64,000 nucleotides of DNA from Candidatus Planktophila sp. (GTDB lineage Bacteria > Actinomycetota > Actinomycetes > Nanopelagicales > Nanopelagicaceae). Under the pieces are notes generated by a model that was given only the letters and a program-made list of their open reading frames with translations, had not been told where the DNA came from and made no database searches. The stretch lies in NCBI GenBank assembly GCA_021741905.1, contig JAIOWZ010000003.1:26117-90116 (forward strand). The letters run 5' to 3'. Made by a program: the position numbers and the translations under genes. This document shows, piece by piece, positions 53,730-62,408 of the stretch (positions are counted from its first letter, which is position 1; the number at the start of each line of letters is the position of its first letter).

Positions 53730-54374
53730 ATGCATATCTTCTCTGAACTCTCCCAGATTGTTTTTCCAACCAGATGTTATGGATGCAATGCTCTAGGAGT
53801 GAGTATTTGCACCTCCTGTCGCAGAGAATGGATTCCGCATTACTACAGGACCTATATCGATGCACTCAATGTTCATTCAGCGATGTTGTATACACCAACA
53901 GCGTCTAGAATTATTCTGGCGGCAAAAGAGAATGGCTTGCGGGGCGCAGATGATTTATTGATCACAGCCATTATTCATGTCTTGAATAAAGCCAGATTAG
54001 AAAGAGGATATTTCACACTAGTTCCGATTCCTTCAAGTAAACAATCTCAGCGTCGTCGTGGCCGTCGGTTCATCGTTGATCTCACTAAGACAATTTCGCA
54101 AACGACAGGTATTGGTATTAGTGATTGTCTTCAGGTCTCTCGCCAAGTTTCGGATCAAAGTGGACTAACAAAAGCCCAACGCATCTCAAATATGCACGGG
54201 GCTTTCTCTTTAAAATCGGGTGTGATACTTCGCGGTGATGCAATTTTGATTGATGATGTGGTCACAACGGGTGCAACCCTGCGAGAAGCAGCCAGAGCCC
54301 TGAATTCGCAGGGTTTCCTTGCCTTTCGCTCAGTTTCTGCGGTTACCGCCTGCGTGTCTCAACCTCTACGATAA
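53730..54374 (+). CDS. comF: ComF family phosphoribosyltransferase-like protein
   Basis: The protein has 214 residues. The N-terminus has a four-cysteine zinc finger (FPTRCYGC then CTSC, residues about 10-31). The C-terminal type I phosphoribosyltransferase fold has the PRPP motif AILIDDVVTTGATLREAARAL near 172-192. Related ComFC proteins take part in DNA uptake, but in genomes without other competence genes the role is unclear. A possible promoter (TTGAGC, then TATAGT/TAGTAA) sits in the 60-base gap after mtrB. secA follows after a 48-base leader. Confidence 0.88.
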   Translation: MHIFSELSQIVFPTRCYGCNALGVSICTSCRREWIPHYYRTYIDALNVHSAMLYTPTASRIILAAKENGLRGADDLLITAIIHVLNKARLERGYFTLVPIPSSKQSQRRRGRRFIVDLTKTISQTTGIGISDCLQVSRQVSDQSGLTKAQRISNMHGAFSLKSGVILRGDAILIDDVVTTGATLREAARALNSQGFLAFRSVSAVTACVSQPLR

Positions 54375-54422
54375 GGGGGTGAAAAGGCACCCTCAAGGGG
54401 CCGCGATGAGAGGTAAGAGTTA
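54375..54422 (+). promoter_or_regulatory. secA leader with two mutually exclusive hairpins
   Basis: Hairpin A pairs 54375-54381 with 54388-54394 around an AAAAGG loop. Hairpin B pairs 54386-54388 and 54390-54392 with 54397-54402 around a TCAA loop. Both use bases 54386-54394, so only one can form. No U-tract follows, so neither is a classical terminator. The ribosome-binding site GAGAGGTAAGAG lies just downstream of hairpin B. Confidence 0.4.
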
Positions 54423-57107
54423 ATGCCAGCATTTGTAGACAAGATTTTGCGTGCAGGCGAAGGTCGCATCCTTCGTGATCTCACCAAGGTCGTTGCCTTA
54501 GTCAATGCCCAAGAAGCTCGCTTTGTCGCGATGTCTGATTCTGATCTCCGCAGTCAAACAGAGATTTTCCGCAGTCGTTTTGCAGCGGGTGAATCTCTTG
54601 ATGATTTGCTACCTGAAGCCTTTGCTGTAGTTCGTGAAGCAGCAAAGAGAACACTTGGTCAGCGTCATTATGACGTCCAAATTATGGGTGGAGCAGCCCT
54701 TCATAGAGGCAACATCGCAGAAATGCGTACCGGTGAAGGAAAGACTTTAGTTTCAACACTGCCTTCATACCTCAACGCTCTTGCAGGTCGCGGGGTCCAC
54801 GTTGTGACCACCAATGATTATTTGGCAGAACGCGATAGCGAGTGGATGGGTCGTGTTCACCGTTTTCTTGGTTTAAAGGTTGATGTAATCCTTGCAAATA
54901 TGTCACCTGCAGAACGTCGACAGGCCTACTTAGCTGACATTACTTACGGAACTAACAATGAATTTGGATTTGATTATCTCCGAGACAACATGGCCTGGTC
55001 ACTTGTCGACTGTGTACAACGCGAACACTTCTTTGCAGTAGTCGATGAAGTGGACTCGATTTTGATTGATGAAGCACGCACACCGTTGATCATTAGCGGA
55101 CCTGCTGATAAGGCAACAAAGTGGTACGTAGAATTTGCTAACCATGTTAAAAACTTGCAGCGCGATGTTCACTACGAGGTTGATGAGAAGAAAAAGACTT
55201 GTGGCATCATTGAAGAAGGCGTGACCAAGGTCGAGGAAATGCTCAAAATTGACAACCTTTACGAGGCAGCAAATACACCAATGATCGGCTATCTCAACAA
55301 TGCAATCCGTGCGAAAGAACTCTTTAAGCGCGATAAGGATTACGTTGTAATGAATGGTGAGCTCTTAATCGTTGATGAGCACACTGGCCGCATGTTGGCT
55401 GGTCGTCGCTACAGCGAAGGCCTGCATCAGGCCCTTGAAGCGAAAGAACGTATTGAAATTCAGGATGAAAATCAGACTCTTGCAACAATCACATTGCAGA
55501 ACTATTTCCGCTTATATTCAAAGCTTTCAGGAATGACAGGTACTGCCGCAACAGAGGCTTCTGAGTTCCAGCAGATTTATAAGCTCGGGGTAGTTCCAAT
55601 TCCAACAAATCGCGATATGCAGCGCATTGATTCTGCTGACTTGGTATACAAAACTGAAGTTGGAAAATTTGTTGCCGTAACAGCAGACATCGTTGAGCGT
55701 CACCGTAAAGGCCAGCCAGTATTGGTTGGTACGGTCAGTGTTGAAAAATCTGAAGAACTCTCTGCATTCTTGCGCAAATCAGGTGTGCCGCATGAAGTTC
55801 TTAACGCTAAGCACCATGAGCGTGAAGCAGCGATCATCGCTCGCGCAGGTGTTCGTGGCGCGGTAACTGTTGCTACCAACATGGCTGGTCGAGGAACTGA
55901 CATCATGCTCGGTGGAAACCCTGAGTTCATGGCTGATTTTGAATTGCAACGCCGAGGAATTTCTCCGGTTAATAATGCAGAAGAATATGAAGGAGAATGG
56001 CCAGCAGAGATCGCACGCCAAAAAGCTGCAGTTGAAAAGGGACATGAAGAGGTAGTTGCTCTAGGTGGTTTGTATGTTCTGGGAACAGAGCGCCACGAAT
56101 CTCGACGTATTGATAATCAGCTGCGAGGTCGTTCAGGTCGTCAAGGCGATCCAGGTGAATCTCGTTTCTATCTCTCACTACAAGATGATTTGATGCGTCG
56201 TTTTAATTCAGGAATGGTTGAGCGTTTCTTGACCGCAGCTGGACTACCCGAAGATGCTCCCATTGAATCCAAAATGGTCTCCAACGCAATTCGCTCTGCA
56301 CAAACACAGGTAGAAGCCCAGAACTTTGAGATGCGTAAGAATGTTTTGAAGTATGACGATGTAATGAATCGCCAGCGCACCGTAATTTATGGTGAGCGAC
56401 GCGACGTGCTAGAAGGTGCAGATATTAAGGATCAGGTAGCCGGATTTATCTCAGATACCTTGTCAGCATATGTAGATGCGGCTACCGCCGAGGGCTATGC
56501 AGAAGATTGGGATCTAGAAACCCTATTTACCGCCCTTAAATCTATCTATCCAATCTCATTTACTATCGATGAGCTACTCACTGAGGTCGGTTCACGCGCA
56601 GGATTAGATGCAGATTACTTATCATCTAAGGTGATTGAAGATTGTAAGTCCGCATATGCAAAGCGTGAAGAGATGCTTGGCGAAGGAGTTATGCGCGAAC
56701 TAGAGCGCAAAATCTTGTTATCGGTTCTGGATCGTAAGTGGCGTGAGCACCTATATGAGATGGATTACCTACAAGAGGGTATCGGCCTGCGTGCAATGGC
56801 ACAACGTGATCCACTTGTTGAATATCAAAAAGAAGGATTTGATCTATTCGCAGCGATGATGGATGCGATCAAGGAAGAAATTGCAGGGTTCTTGTTCAAT
56901 GTTGAAGTCACAGTTGAAAATGCCGACAATGAAGTGGTGGTTCCCGGACTGGAGGAAAAGAAACTTCCTGTAGCGGGATTGCAATACACAGCAGCAGATG
57001 AATCAGGCGTTCGTACAACTGGTGAAGTCTCTCGTAATGCACCATGCCCTTGCGGTTCAGGCAAGAAGTACAAGCGTTGTCACGGTGGAGCTGCTAACTC
57101 AAATTAG
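54423..57107 (+). CDS. secA: Preprotein translocase ATPase SecA
   Basis: It is the motor that drives unfolded proteins through SecYEG. The protein has 894 residues. Walker [11 protein letters not shown] is near residue 101, [19 protein letters not shown] (Walker B and helicase II) near 208-226, [14 protein letters not shown] near 490 and [20 protein letters not shown] near 565-584. The wing and scaffold helices follow. The C-terminal SEC-C zinc motif [17 protein letters not shown] binds SecB or ribosome. It is a SecA1-type essential gene. The usual actinobacterial hpf gene is missing upstream. Its 3' end overlaps the next gene on the other strand by nine bases. Confidence 0.96.
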   Translation: MPAFVDKILRAGEGRILRDLTKVVALVNAQEARFVAMSDSDLRSQTEIFRSRFAAGESLDDLLPEAFAVVREAAKRTLGQRHYDVQIMGGAALHRGNIAEMRTGEGKTLVSTLPSYLNALAGRGVHVVTTNDYLAERDSEWMGRVHRFLGLKVDVILANMSPAERRQAYLADITYGTNNEFGFDYLRDNMAWSLVDCVQREHFFAVVDEVDSILIDEARTPLIISGPADKATKWYVEFANHVKNLQRDVHYEVDEKKKTCGIIEEGVTKVEEMLKIDNLYEAANTPMIGYLNNAIRAKELFKRDKDYVVMNGELLIVDEHTGRMLAGRRYSEGLHQALEAKERIEIQDENQTLATITLQNYFRLYSKLSGMTGTAATEASEFQQIYKLGVVPIPTNRDMQRIDSADLVYKTEVGKFVAVTADIVERHRKGQPVLVGTVSVEKSEELSAFLRKSGVPHEVLNAKHHEREAAIIARAGVRGAVTVATNMAGRGTDIMLGGNPEFMADFELQRRGISPVNNAEEYEGEWPAEIARQKAAVEKGHEEVVALGGLYVLGTERHESRRIDNQLRGRSGRQGDPGESRFYLSLQDDLMRRFNSGMVERFLTAAGLPEDAPIESKMVSNAIRSAQTQVEAQNFEMRKNVLKYDDVMNRQRTVIYGERRDVLEGADIKDQVAGFISDTLSAYVDAATAEGYAEDWDLETLFTALKSIYPISFTIDELLTEVGSRAGLDADYLSSKVIEDCKSAYAKREEMLGEGVMRELERKILLSVLDRKWREHLYEMDYLQEGIGLRAMAQRDPLVEYQKEGFDLFAAMMDAIKEEIAGFLFNVEVTVENADNEVVVPGLEEKKLPVAGLQYTAADESGVRTTGEVSRNAPCPCGSGKKYKRCHGGAANSN

Positions 57108-57626
57108 AGTCAAAGCTGTACACAACCATCGTTGATCTAACCCTTCAAACCTGATTGCGACCACGCGCAATCGGTCACCATAGCGAACTGTCACAGTTGA
57201 TTCACTGATACCATCTAATGGCTCAGTAACATTAATCTTTCTTATTTTTCCAACTAGTTTTTGCTGACCTGCATTCTTTTGTAAATCAGCAAAAATAAGA
57301 TGATGGCACATTGCTTGGACTTGTGCTGCGGATCGGCGTCCTGCCCAGATTTCAAGAACGTTATGGATAAATTGTGATGTTAATTCCTTGATATCTGGTA
57401 ATTCTGTTGCAGATGTTGGTTTTGGTGCAAAGTCTGCGTCATATTCTTCGCCAAAGGTCGACGCCACCAAATAAAGACGAGGTTTTTTTGGAGTCGGTAC
57501 AGGTGTCTCTGGGCGAAACATTTCAAGTACAAGATGTTGCCAGTCTTCATCCGGGTCGCTGGAGATTGGGGCTAAATCGATAGTTGTGAAGGATGGTTGC
57601 TGGCTGTATTCGAGTTCTGTTGTCAT
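57099..57626 (-). CDS. Rv3235-family protein
   Basis: The protein has 175 residues with a disordered, Pro-rich N-terminal half. The conserved domain starts near residue 88: [18 protein letters not shown], then [13 protein letters not shown] and [31 protein letters not shown] at the end (span at residues about 145-175). This family lies downstream of secA in most actinobacteria, and I place it by that context and the WAGRR-type motif. Function is unknown. It is transcribed against secA, and its upstream region carries DnaA-box-like sequences shared with the divergent SAF gene. Confidence 0.8.
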   Translation of the reverse strand: MTTELEYSQQPSFTTIDLAPISSDPDEDWQHLVLEMFRPETPVPTPKKPRLYLVASTFGEEYDADFAPKPTSATELPDIKELTSQFIHNVLEIWAGRRSAAQVQAMCHHLIFADLQKNAGQQKLVGKIRKINVTEPLDGISESTVTVRYGDRLRVVAIRFEGLDQRWLCTALTLI

Positions 57627-57748
57627 GGACTGACAATTGCCTTACATTCATCCACACACCTCAGACTTAAGAATAGATTGATCTCGTACTTAAGTATGAC
57701 TGTGGATAAATAGGCAGTAACTATCGGCCATTCGGTTTGGGTGCTCCT
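57627..57748. promoter_or_regulatory. Intergenic region with DnaA boxes and a palindrome
   Basis: TGTGGATAA at 57701-57709 is an exact reverse complement of the DnaA box TTATCCACA. TCATCCACA at 57648-57656 matches eight of nine bases in the opposite orientation. Between them TACTTAAGTA (57687-57696) is a perfect ten-base palindrome, and ACTTAAG also occurs at 57665-57671. The region separates the Rv3235-like gene from the divergent SAF gene and could hold both promoters. Confidence 0.45.
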
Positions 57749-58348
57749 ATGACTCTATATAAGAAAACTCGTACTTCACGGCTTCCTTTGGCGATCACCC
57801 TTATTGCTGCCGGATTTGTTTCAACATTTTTGATCGCAACATTTTCCAACAGGGGAGCTGACTATTGGGTGATTACCACCCCTATGTCACCAGGTCATCA
57901 GATTTCAGCATCTGATGTCTCTCTTGCACACATGAACTTAGATGCCAGTGCAGAGTTCTATCTCAGCAAAGAAGTTGAACCAATAGGAATGATTGCCACC
58001 CGAATCCTGCATTCTGGGGAAATAATTGGCGGTACCGATTTAACATCTGCGCTTAATGCTATGTCAACAAGTGCTGTACCAATCAGCGTTCGCTCCGTTG
58101 ATGTTGCCACAGGTTTAAATATCGGAGAAGAAGTTGATATTTACTGGGTTCTAGACGTTCAAAGTGGCGATAGTTCGATAGATCCAATCTTGATTCTTGG
58201 CGGAGTAACGTTGCTGAGTATCGACAATGGGGGTAAAAACTTTGGAAGTGATACTGGTTTATCTATAGCAGTTGAAGAAACACAGGTATTGCGTCTTTTA
58301 AGTGCAACGACCCTAGGCCGTTTAGTTGTGATCCGATCTCATGTCTGA
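57749..58348 (+). CDS. SAF-domain (CpaB/RcpC-like) membrane-anchored protein
   Basis: The protein has 199 residues from ATG 57749; a TTG 12 bases upstream is the alternative. One N-terminal membrane helix (LAITLIAAGFVSTFLIA) spans about residues 12-30. The SAF domain follows from about 40: TTPMSPGHQISASDVSLAHMNL and IGMIATRILHSGEII. A beta-rich region ends RLVVIRSHV. Related proteins are pilus assembly CpaB or antifreeze-like domains. No pilin, TadA ATPase or secretin gene is near. It overlaps the degenerate ATPase gene by eight bases, which suggests the two act together. Confidence 0.75.
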   Translation: MTLYKKTRTSRLPLAITLIAAGFVSTFLIATFSNRGADYWVITTPMSPGHQISASDVSLAHMNLDASAEFYLSKEVEPIGMIATRILHSGEIIGGTDLTSALNAMSTSAVPISVRSVDVATGLNIGEEVDIYWVLDVQSGDSSIDPILILGGVTLLSIDNGGKNFGSDTGLSIAVEETQVLRLLSATTLGRLVVIRSHV

Positions 58349-59441
58349 GTTAGAGATGCCCACGGTAATAACCGCTATTTCCTCCTCGGAAACTGAAGGC
58401 TTTATTGCAGGAACACTGTTTACTCAAGGTTGGAGCGTCGTTTTTCGAGCCATTGATTGGGCTTCATTGGAGCGTTTTATTAGCGCTAATCAAGATGTTG
58501 CCAGGGGAGCGCTCCTACTGTTTGCTTCTGATCTTCCTGGAATTTCAAAAGAAAAAGTCAATTCAATAGCACCACAACTTCGTCAAACAATTGGTTTTTC
58601 TACAGACAAACAGCAGAAGAGTGAATTCATTGATCTATATGAGGTTCCTCAGTCAGTTACAGATTTAGTTACCCTCGTACGTGGATTTGTGCGTGCGCCA
58701 CTCTTGCGTGGTCTAAACACACCACACCGTGCGCCTCGAAAAGCTCGTGTCATCGCAGTTGGATCAGCTGGTAGCTATACCGGCTGCACGATGTTGGCCA
58801 TGAACTTGGCTATGGAACTGAGCATTCTTGAGAAATCAACCTTATTAATTGAGGGCAATTATCGCGCTCCCTCGATTGCGGCATATCTTGCAATGCGAAA
58901 CATTAATAGTGATGCACAATGGAAGAGTATTGCGCCTCACTTATCCTTAGTTGAGATAAATCAAGATCATGCCGGCGAAATCAATGATTTTATGGATCGC
59001 GCTGCAGCTGAGTTTGAGTGCATTATTGTTGATCTGGGATCAATTTCAGGTCTATCTAATCGCCTAACTGATCGCCGGTGGACTTCGACAATGACAACCT
59101 GGTGCTGTGATCAAGGCGATGAACTTATGATTGTTTCCAGAGCAGATCAACTAGGAGCACATCGGCTGGCTCAAGTGGTTGCACTTTTGCAGAATACATC
59201 CGTGCGTGCTGGCTTAAGTTTTGTGATGAATATGAAGGCTCCTGGCAAGCGAGGCGAAAGCGAGCAAGCAAAGTTCTTAAGCTGTACAACGCCTCTTAAA
59301 CCGATAAGAGTCAGGAGCATCGCTAAGGACTCTCGTGCAGTTATGGCGGCTGAAGATGAGCATGCGACCCTGGTGGAGACAAATGTGCGCTCGAATGTGC
59401 GTAAAGCGATAGCTAATTTGGCCCGTGAACTAGAAAGTTAA
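58341..59441 (+). CDS. MinD/CpaE-like ATPase-fold protein with degenerate Walker A
   Basis: The protein has 366 residues. The N-terminal 130 residues form a receiver-like or pseudo-response domain. The P-loop fold begins KARVIAVGSAGSYTGCTMLA near 131. The normal GKGGxGKT/S (or actinobacterial GxPGRT) is replaced by GSAGSYTGCT, lacking both lysines. IIVDLGSISGL near 229 is the Walker B-like strand, and LMIVSRADQLGAHRL near 258 the switch region. The C-terminal part resembles the dimer face of MinD proteins. Nucleotide hydrolysis is doubtful. It follows the SAF protein and precedes a DUF6912-like gene. Confidence 0.75.
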   Translation: MSELEMPTVITAISSSETEGFIAGTLFTQGWSVVFRAIDWASLERFISANQDVARGALLLFASDLPGISKEKVNSIAPQLRQTIGFSTDKQQKSEFIDLYEVPQSVTDLVTLVRGFVRAPLLRGLNTPHRAPRKARVIAVGSAGSYTGCTMLAMNLAMELSILEKSTLLIEGNYRAPSIAAYLAMRNINSDAQWKSIAPHLSLVEINQDHAGEINDFMDRAAAEFECIIVDLGSISGLSNRLTDRRWTSTMTTWCCDQGDELMIVSRADQLGAHRLAQVVALLQNTSVRAGLSFVMNMKAPGKRGESEQAKFLSCTTPLKPIRVRSIAKDSRAVMAAEDEHATLVETNVRSNVRKAIANLARELES

Positions 59442-59448
59442 GATCTAT

Positions 59449-59454
59449 TACTAT
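59449..59454 (+). promoter_or_regulatory. TANNNT box of the DUF6912-like gene
   Basis: TACTAT ends six bases before the ATG at 59461 in a 19-base gap. No ribosome-binding site separates box and start. Confidence 0.45.
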
Positions 59455-59460
59455 TGCCTG

Positions 59461-59847
59461 ATGCGTGCATATCTTCCAATCACTCACAAGGATCTTGAAG
59501 GCTTCGTATTAAACAAAAGCCTTGAAGTCGACGAACTATATGCGCCAACAATCCACTTTGTTGTAGAAAACCCTGAGCTCGATGAGGAAGAGCTTGAATA
59601 CTTATTATCAGTTGCCGCTGGCGAAGTGGCTTTAGAGCTTCGACTTTCAGAGAAAGCACCAGGAATTATCGTGGCCTTTGAAATCGAAAAGGAACAAATT
59701 GCTGAGCACTATGCCCAATCAATTACCCTTACTTCTTCGGTGCTATGGGATCAGGTTCAATGCGCATTGCTCGCATTTCAGGGCGATGACGAATTGGTCT
59801 GGTTTGCTACCCAAGAAATTGAACTCCATCTAGCTGAGTGGAAGTAA
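59461..59847 (+). CDS. DUF6912-like actinobacterial protein
   Basis: The protein has 128 residues, acidic and without membrane helices or cysteines. It opens MRAYLPITHKDLEGF and holds an acidic helix PELDEEELEYLLSVAAGEVA near residues 39-58. It ends DELVWFATQEIELHLAEW. I place it in DUF6912 because small proteins with this N-terminus (RVYLPxTxxxL) occur at this locus in other actinobacteria. The assignment is from memory. Its function is unknown. The pdtaS gene begins three bases after its stop. Confidence 0.65.
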   Translation: MRAYLPITHKDLEGFVLNKSLEVDELYAPTIHFVVENPELDEEELEYLLSVAAGEVALELRLSEKAPGIIVAFEIEKEQIAEHYAQSITLTSSVLWDQVQCALLAFQGDDELVWFATQEIELHLAEWK

Positions 59848-59849
59848 GA

Positions 59850-61319
59850 ATGTTCCAGTTAGATAATTTGTTAGGTGGTCGAACCACGGTTACTTTTGAT
59901 CAATCTCATCGATTGCGCGAACTTGTAGCAGATTGGCAACTGCTCTCTGATCTTTCATTTGCAGATTTAATTCTGTGGGTTCCAATTCGTAAAGACATTA
60001 AGTTATGGCCAACTGGACATATCGCTGTTGCTCATATTCGCCCAACAACTTCTTCTACGGTTTTCATTAATGATGTTATTGGCAATGAAGTCACATGGGG
60101 AGCGCGGCCGAATATTGATGAAGCACTCTCTTCGGGTGACATTATGCGAAATACGGAGCCCGAACGTATCGGAGATTTATTGATCAAAGAAGAGACAATT
60201 CCTGTCTTCTTTGAAGGTCAGGTTATTGCAGTTATCTCGCGTCATCGTAATGCTGAACATATGCGATCACCTGGAAAGCTTGAATTAAATTATCGGGAAA
60301 TCGCAAATCATTTGTATCAAATGGTTTCTGAAGGAAACTTCCCCTATCAGTCTGCGGGTTCTCTATTTGAACCAGTACCACGCGTTGGTGATGGATTAAT
60401 TCGACTTGATGTGAATGGCGCTATTTCATTTGCTAGCCCTAATGCAAAGTCAGCATTTTCACGCATGGGCTGGCGCGGTGAGTTAGAGGGTCGCAATCTT
60501 GGTGAGGTGGCAGAACAAGTGGTCACCGCTTCACCAAATGCACATGAGGAGGGTGTTAGAACGCGATTAAACGGTAAGACTCTGCGCCGTGTAGAGATTG
60601 ATAATCAAGGAGCAACAATTGATCTTTTGGTTTTGCCGCTCATTCAAGGCGCAGATCGAATTGGTGCAATTGTTCTACTGCAAAATGTTACTGAACTCCG
60701 TAGACGAGATCGCGAGCTTGTAACAAAGGATGCGACCATTCGCGAAATTCACCACCGTGTTAAGAATAATTTACAGACCGTTTCTGCTCTTCTGCGGTTA
60801 CAGTCTCGTCGGATAGATGACCCAGCAGCAGCCGCAGCGCTAGATGAGGCTGTTCGCCGTATTGCCTCAATCGCACTGGTTCATGAAACTCTTTCAAATA
60901 GCACTGAAAATACCGTGGCCTTTGATGAGGTCCTCACCTCCTTAGTGACACATGCATTGGAGTTAAGTCCCAGAATGGGTCAGTTAAGTATTGAACGAGT
61001 CGGTCAGCTTGGTTCTCTTGAATCAAGAATTGCAACGCCTTTATCTTTGGTTGTAACTGAATTAATGCACAACGCCCTTGAGCACGGTCTTTATGAATCT
61101 GGAACACGATTAACAATCAAACTTCAGCGCTATAGCAACGAAGGCCTGGTCACTATTTCAGATGATGGTGTGGGATTGCCAGAAGGATTTGATTTATCTA
61201 CTTCATCAAATCTGGGCCTTCAAATTGTTCGCACGCTGATAGAAAATGAGTTAAAGGGAGAGTTGAAATTGGAATCTACACACCAAGGAACGCAGGCGAA
61301 ATTGCGCTTCCCACTTTAA
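59850..61319 (+). CDS. pdtaS: Sensor histidine kinase PdtaS
   Basis: It is a soluble histidine kinase of the HisKA_2 class that signals to an ANTAR-domain RNA-binding regulator. From ATG 59850 there are 489 residues; GTG 59838 is in the upstream gene. The N-terminal GAF-like domain spans about residues 1-155. A PAS domain follows to about 280 (VPRVGDGLIRLDVNGAISFA). The phospho-His motif EIHHRVKNNLQTVSALLRLQ is near 302-321, and the ATPase G box near 435 (ISDDGVGLPEGFD). The regulator PdtaR is not in the window. It is convergent with whiB1, sharing TTAA. Confidence 0.93.
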   Translation: MFQLDNLLGGRTTVTFDQSHRLRELVADWQLLSDLSFADLILWVPIRKDIKLWPTGHIAVAHIRPTTSSTVFINDVIGNEVTWGARPNIDEALSSGDIMRNTEPERIGDLLIKEETIPVFFEGQVIAVISRHRNAEHMRSPGKLELNYREIANHLYQMVSEGNFPYQSAGSLFEPVPRVGDGLIRLDVNGAISFASPNAKSAFSRMGWRGELEGRNLGEVAEQVVTASPNAHEEGVRTRLNGKTLRRVEIDNQGATIDLLVLPLIQGADRIGAIVLLQNVTELRRRDRELVTKDATIREIHHRVKNNLQTVSALLRLQSRRIDDPAAAAALDEAVRRIASIALVHETLSNSTENTVAFDEVLTSLVTHALELSPRMGQLSIERVGQLGSLESRIATPLSLVVTELMHNALEHGLYESGTRLTIKLQRYSNEGLVTISDDGVGLPEGFDLSTSSNLGLQIVRTLIENELKGELKLESTHQGTQAKLRFPL

Positions 61320-61585
61320 ATTTGGTTTTGCTGTTCAATCAATCGCGCACGATTACGTGCAGCACGACGCTTAAGTGCGCGACGCTCATCTTCAGATAAA
61401 CCGCCCCAGACGCCAGCATCTTGTCCGCTCTCAAGTGCCCACGCCAAGCATGGCTCTTTTACAATGCAACGATTACAAACCTTTTTGGCCTCTTCGATTT
61501 GGGTAAGGGCTGGTCCTGTATTTCCAACAGGGAAGAAAAGCTCTGGATCCTCATCACGGCAGGCTGATTGATGTCGCCAATCCAT
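61316..61585 (-). CDS. whiB1: WhiB1-type iron-sulfur transcription factor
   Basis: It is a nitric-oxide-sensitive Fe-S regulator that contacts the principal sigma factor. From ATG 61585 it has 89 residues beginning MDWRHQSACRDEDPELFFPVG, the canonical WhiB1 N-terminus. A GTG one codon upstream is also possible. The remaining cluster cysteines are in KKVCNRCIVKEPC, followed by GVWGGLSEDERRALKRRAARNRAR. An AGGAG ribosome-binding site lies at about 61594-61598. Neighbourhood with pdtaS matches mycobacteria (Rv3219/Rv3220c as I recall). Confidence 0.95.
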   Translation of the reverse strand: MDWRHQSACRDEDPELFFPVGNTGPALTQIEEAKKVCNRCIVKEPCLAWALESGQDAGVWGGLSEDERRALKRRAARNRARLIEQQNQI

Positions 61586-61628
61586 CACATGTCTCCTTAG
61601 GGAAGTACAACTTCTTTAGAGTTAATTG

Positions 61629-61640
61629 GTGTTACTACAC
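61629..61640. promoter_or_regulatory. Short inverted repeat upstream of whiB1
   Basis: GTGTTACTACAC has four-base arms around a TACT centre, about 45 bases upstream of the whiB1 start. It could be an operator, since WhiB1 genes are regulated in mycobacteria. A chance occurrence is quite possible at this length. Confidence 0.25.
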
Positions 61641-61740
61641 ACAGTTGTGCGTGCAAGGGCTTAATTGTCCATCCTGAAGCGTTGCAATACAAGGATGTAC
61701 GCAAAGTGTTTTCGCAGATCGTAGTGATTTATCTCAAATG

Positions 61741-61812
61741 TGCCCCCGACAGGAATCGAACCTGTGCACCTGCCTCCGGAGGGCAGTGCTCTATCCCCTG
61801 AGCTACGGGGGC
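61741..61812 (-). tRNA. tRNA-Arg (anticodon CCG)
   Basis: The minus strand folds as a complete cloverleaf. The acceptor GCCCCCG (61812-61806) pairs with CGGGGGC (61748-61742), and A at 61741 is the discriminator. The D arm contains AGCTCAGGGGATAGAGC. The anticodon loop is CTCCGGA with anticodon CCG, and the T arm is ACAGG TTCGATT CCTGT. CCA is not encoded. It reads the CGG arginine codon and lies in the gap between whiB1 and msrA. Confidence 0.95.
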
Positions 61813-61877
61813 TCGTGGGTTTAAGCGCAAGGTTATCAGCGGGTGCGAATAACTCTGCATACTGCAAGAATTCACGC

Positions 61878-62390
61878 ATGAGATCAACGGCTTACTTTGC
61901 AACAGGTTGTTTTTGGGGAGCAGAACGTCGCTTCTGGCAGATGGATGGAGTCCTTGAGACAAGCGTTGGATATATGGGTGGAGTTCGCCCAAATCCATCA
62001 TATGAACAGGTCTGTACTGGTGTTACCGGCCATGCCGAAATGGTGAAGGTTGTCTTTGATGAAACCGTTGTTTCCTACCAACGCTTACTTGAAGAGTTTT
62101 GGACTATGCATGATCCAACATCACTTAATCAACAAGGTGGAGATATTGGAACTCAGTATCGAAGTTCCATTTTCACAACCAATGCTCAACAGATGGATAC
62201 CGCGCTCGCTTCCCGATCAGCGTATCAAGCCGTATTGACCAGTGCTGGCTTAGATGAGATTTGCACAGAAATTCTTAGCGCAGATGGCATTGAGTACTAT
62301 GAAGCCGAGGAGTATCACCAAAAGTATTTACAGAAAAACCCAAACGGCTATGACTGTCATTCAAGTACGGGAGTTGCTTACCCGGTTTAA
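61878..62390 (+). CDS. msrA: Peptide methionine sulfoxide reductase MsrA
   Basis: It repairs methionine-S-sulfoxide in proteins. From ATG 61878 there are 170 residues; upstream in-frame starts lie within the tRNA and are not credible. The catalytic motif TGCFWGAERRF is near residue 9, with the conserved GYMGG near 30. TGHAEMVKVVFD is near 50-61, QGGDIGTQYRSSIF near 90, and the YHQKYLQKNPNGY end near 147 is followed by DCHSSTG with a possible resolving cysteine. It stands alone between the tRNA and the convergent DUF4389 gene. Confidence 0.95.
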   Translation: MRSTAYFATGCFWGAERRFWQMDGVLETSVGYMGGVRPNPSYEQVCTGVTGHAEMVKVVFDETVVSYQRLLEEFWTMHDPTSLNQQGGDIGTQYRSSIFTTNAQQMDTALASRSAYQAVLTSAGLDEICTEILSADGIEYYEAEEYHQKYLQKNPNGYDCHSSTGVAYPV

Positions 62391-62408
62391 TTCAAGGGAC
62401 AATCCTCG

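Noticed and set aside
54375..54402. Hairpin after comF as an intrinsic terminator
   Set aside because: The stem is followed by CAAGGGGCC and not by a run of T, and secA begins 20 bases later.
57627..57748. DnaA boxes as a replication origin
   Set aside because: Only one perfect and one near-match box, no AT-rich unwinding tract, and no dnaA, dnaN or parAB genes nearby.
61740..61877. N-terminal extension of MsrA
   Set aside because: The extension would translate across the tRNA-Arg gene; the ATG at 61878 starts the protein at its usual place just before GCFWGAE.
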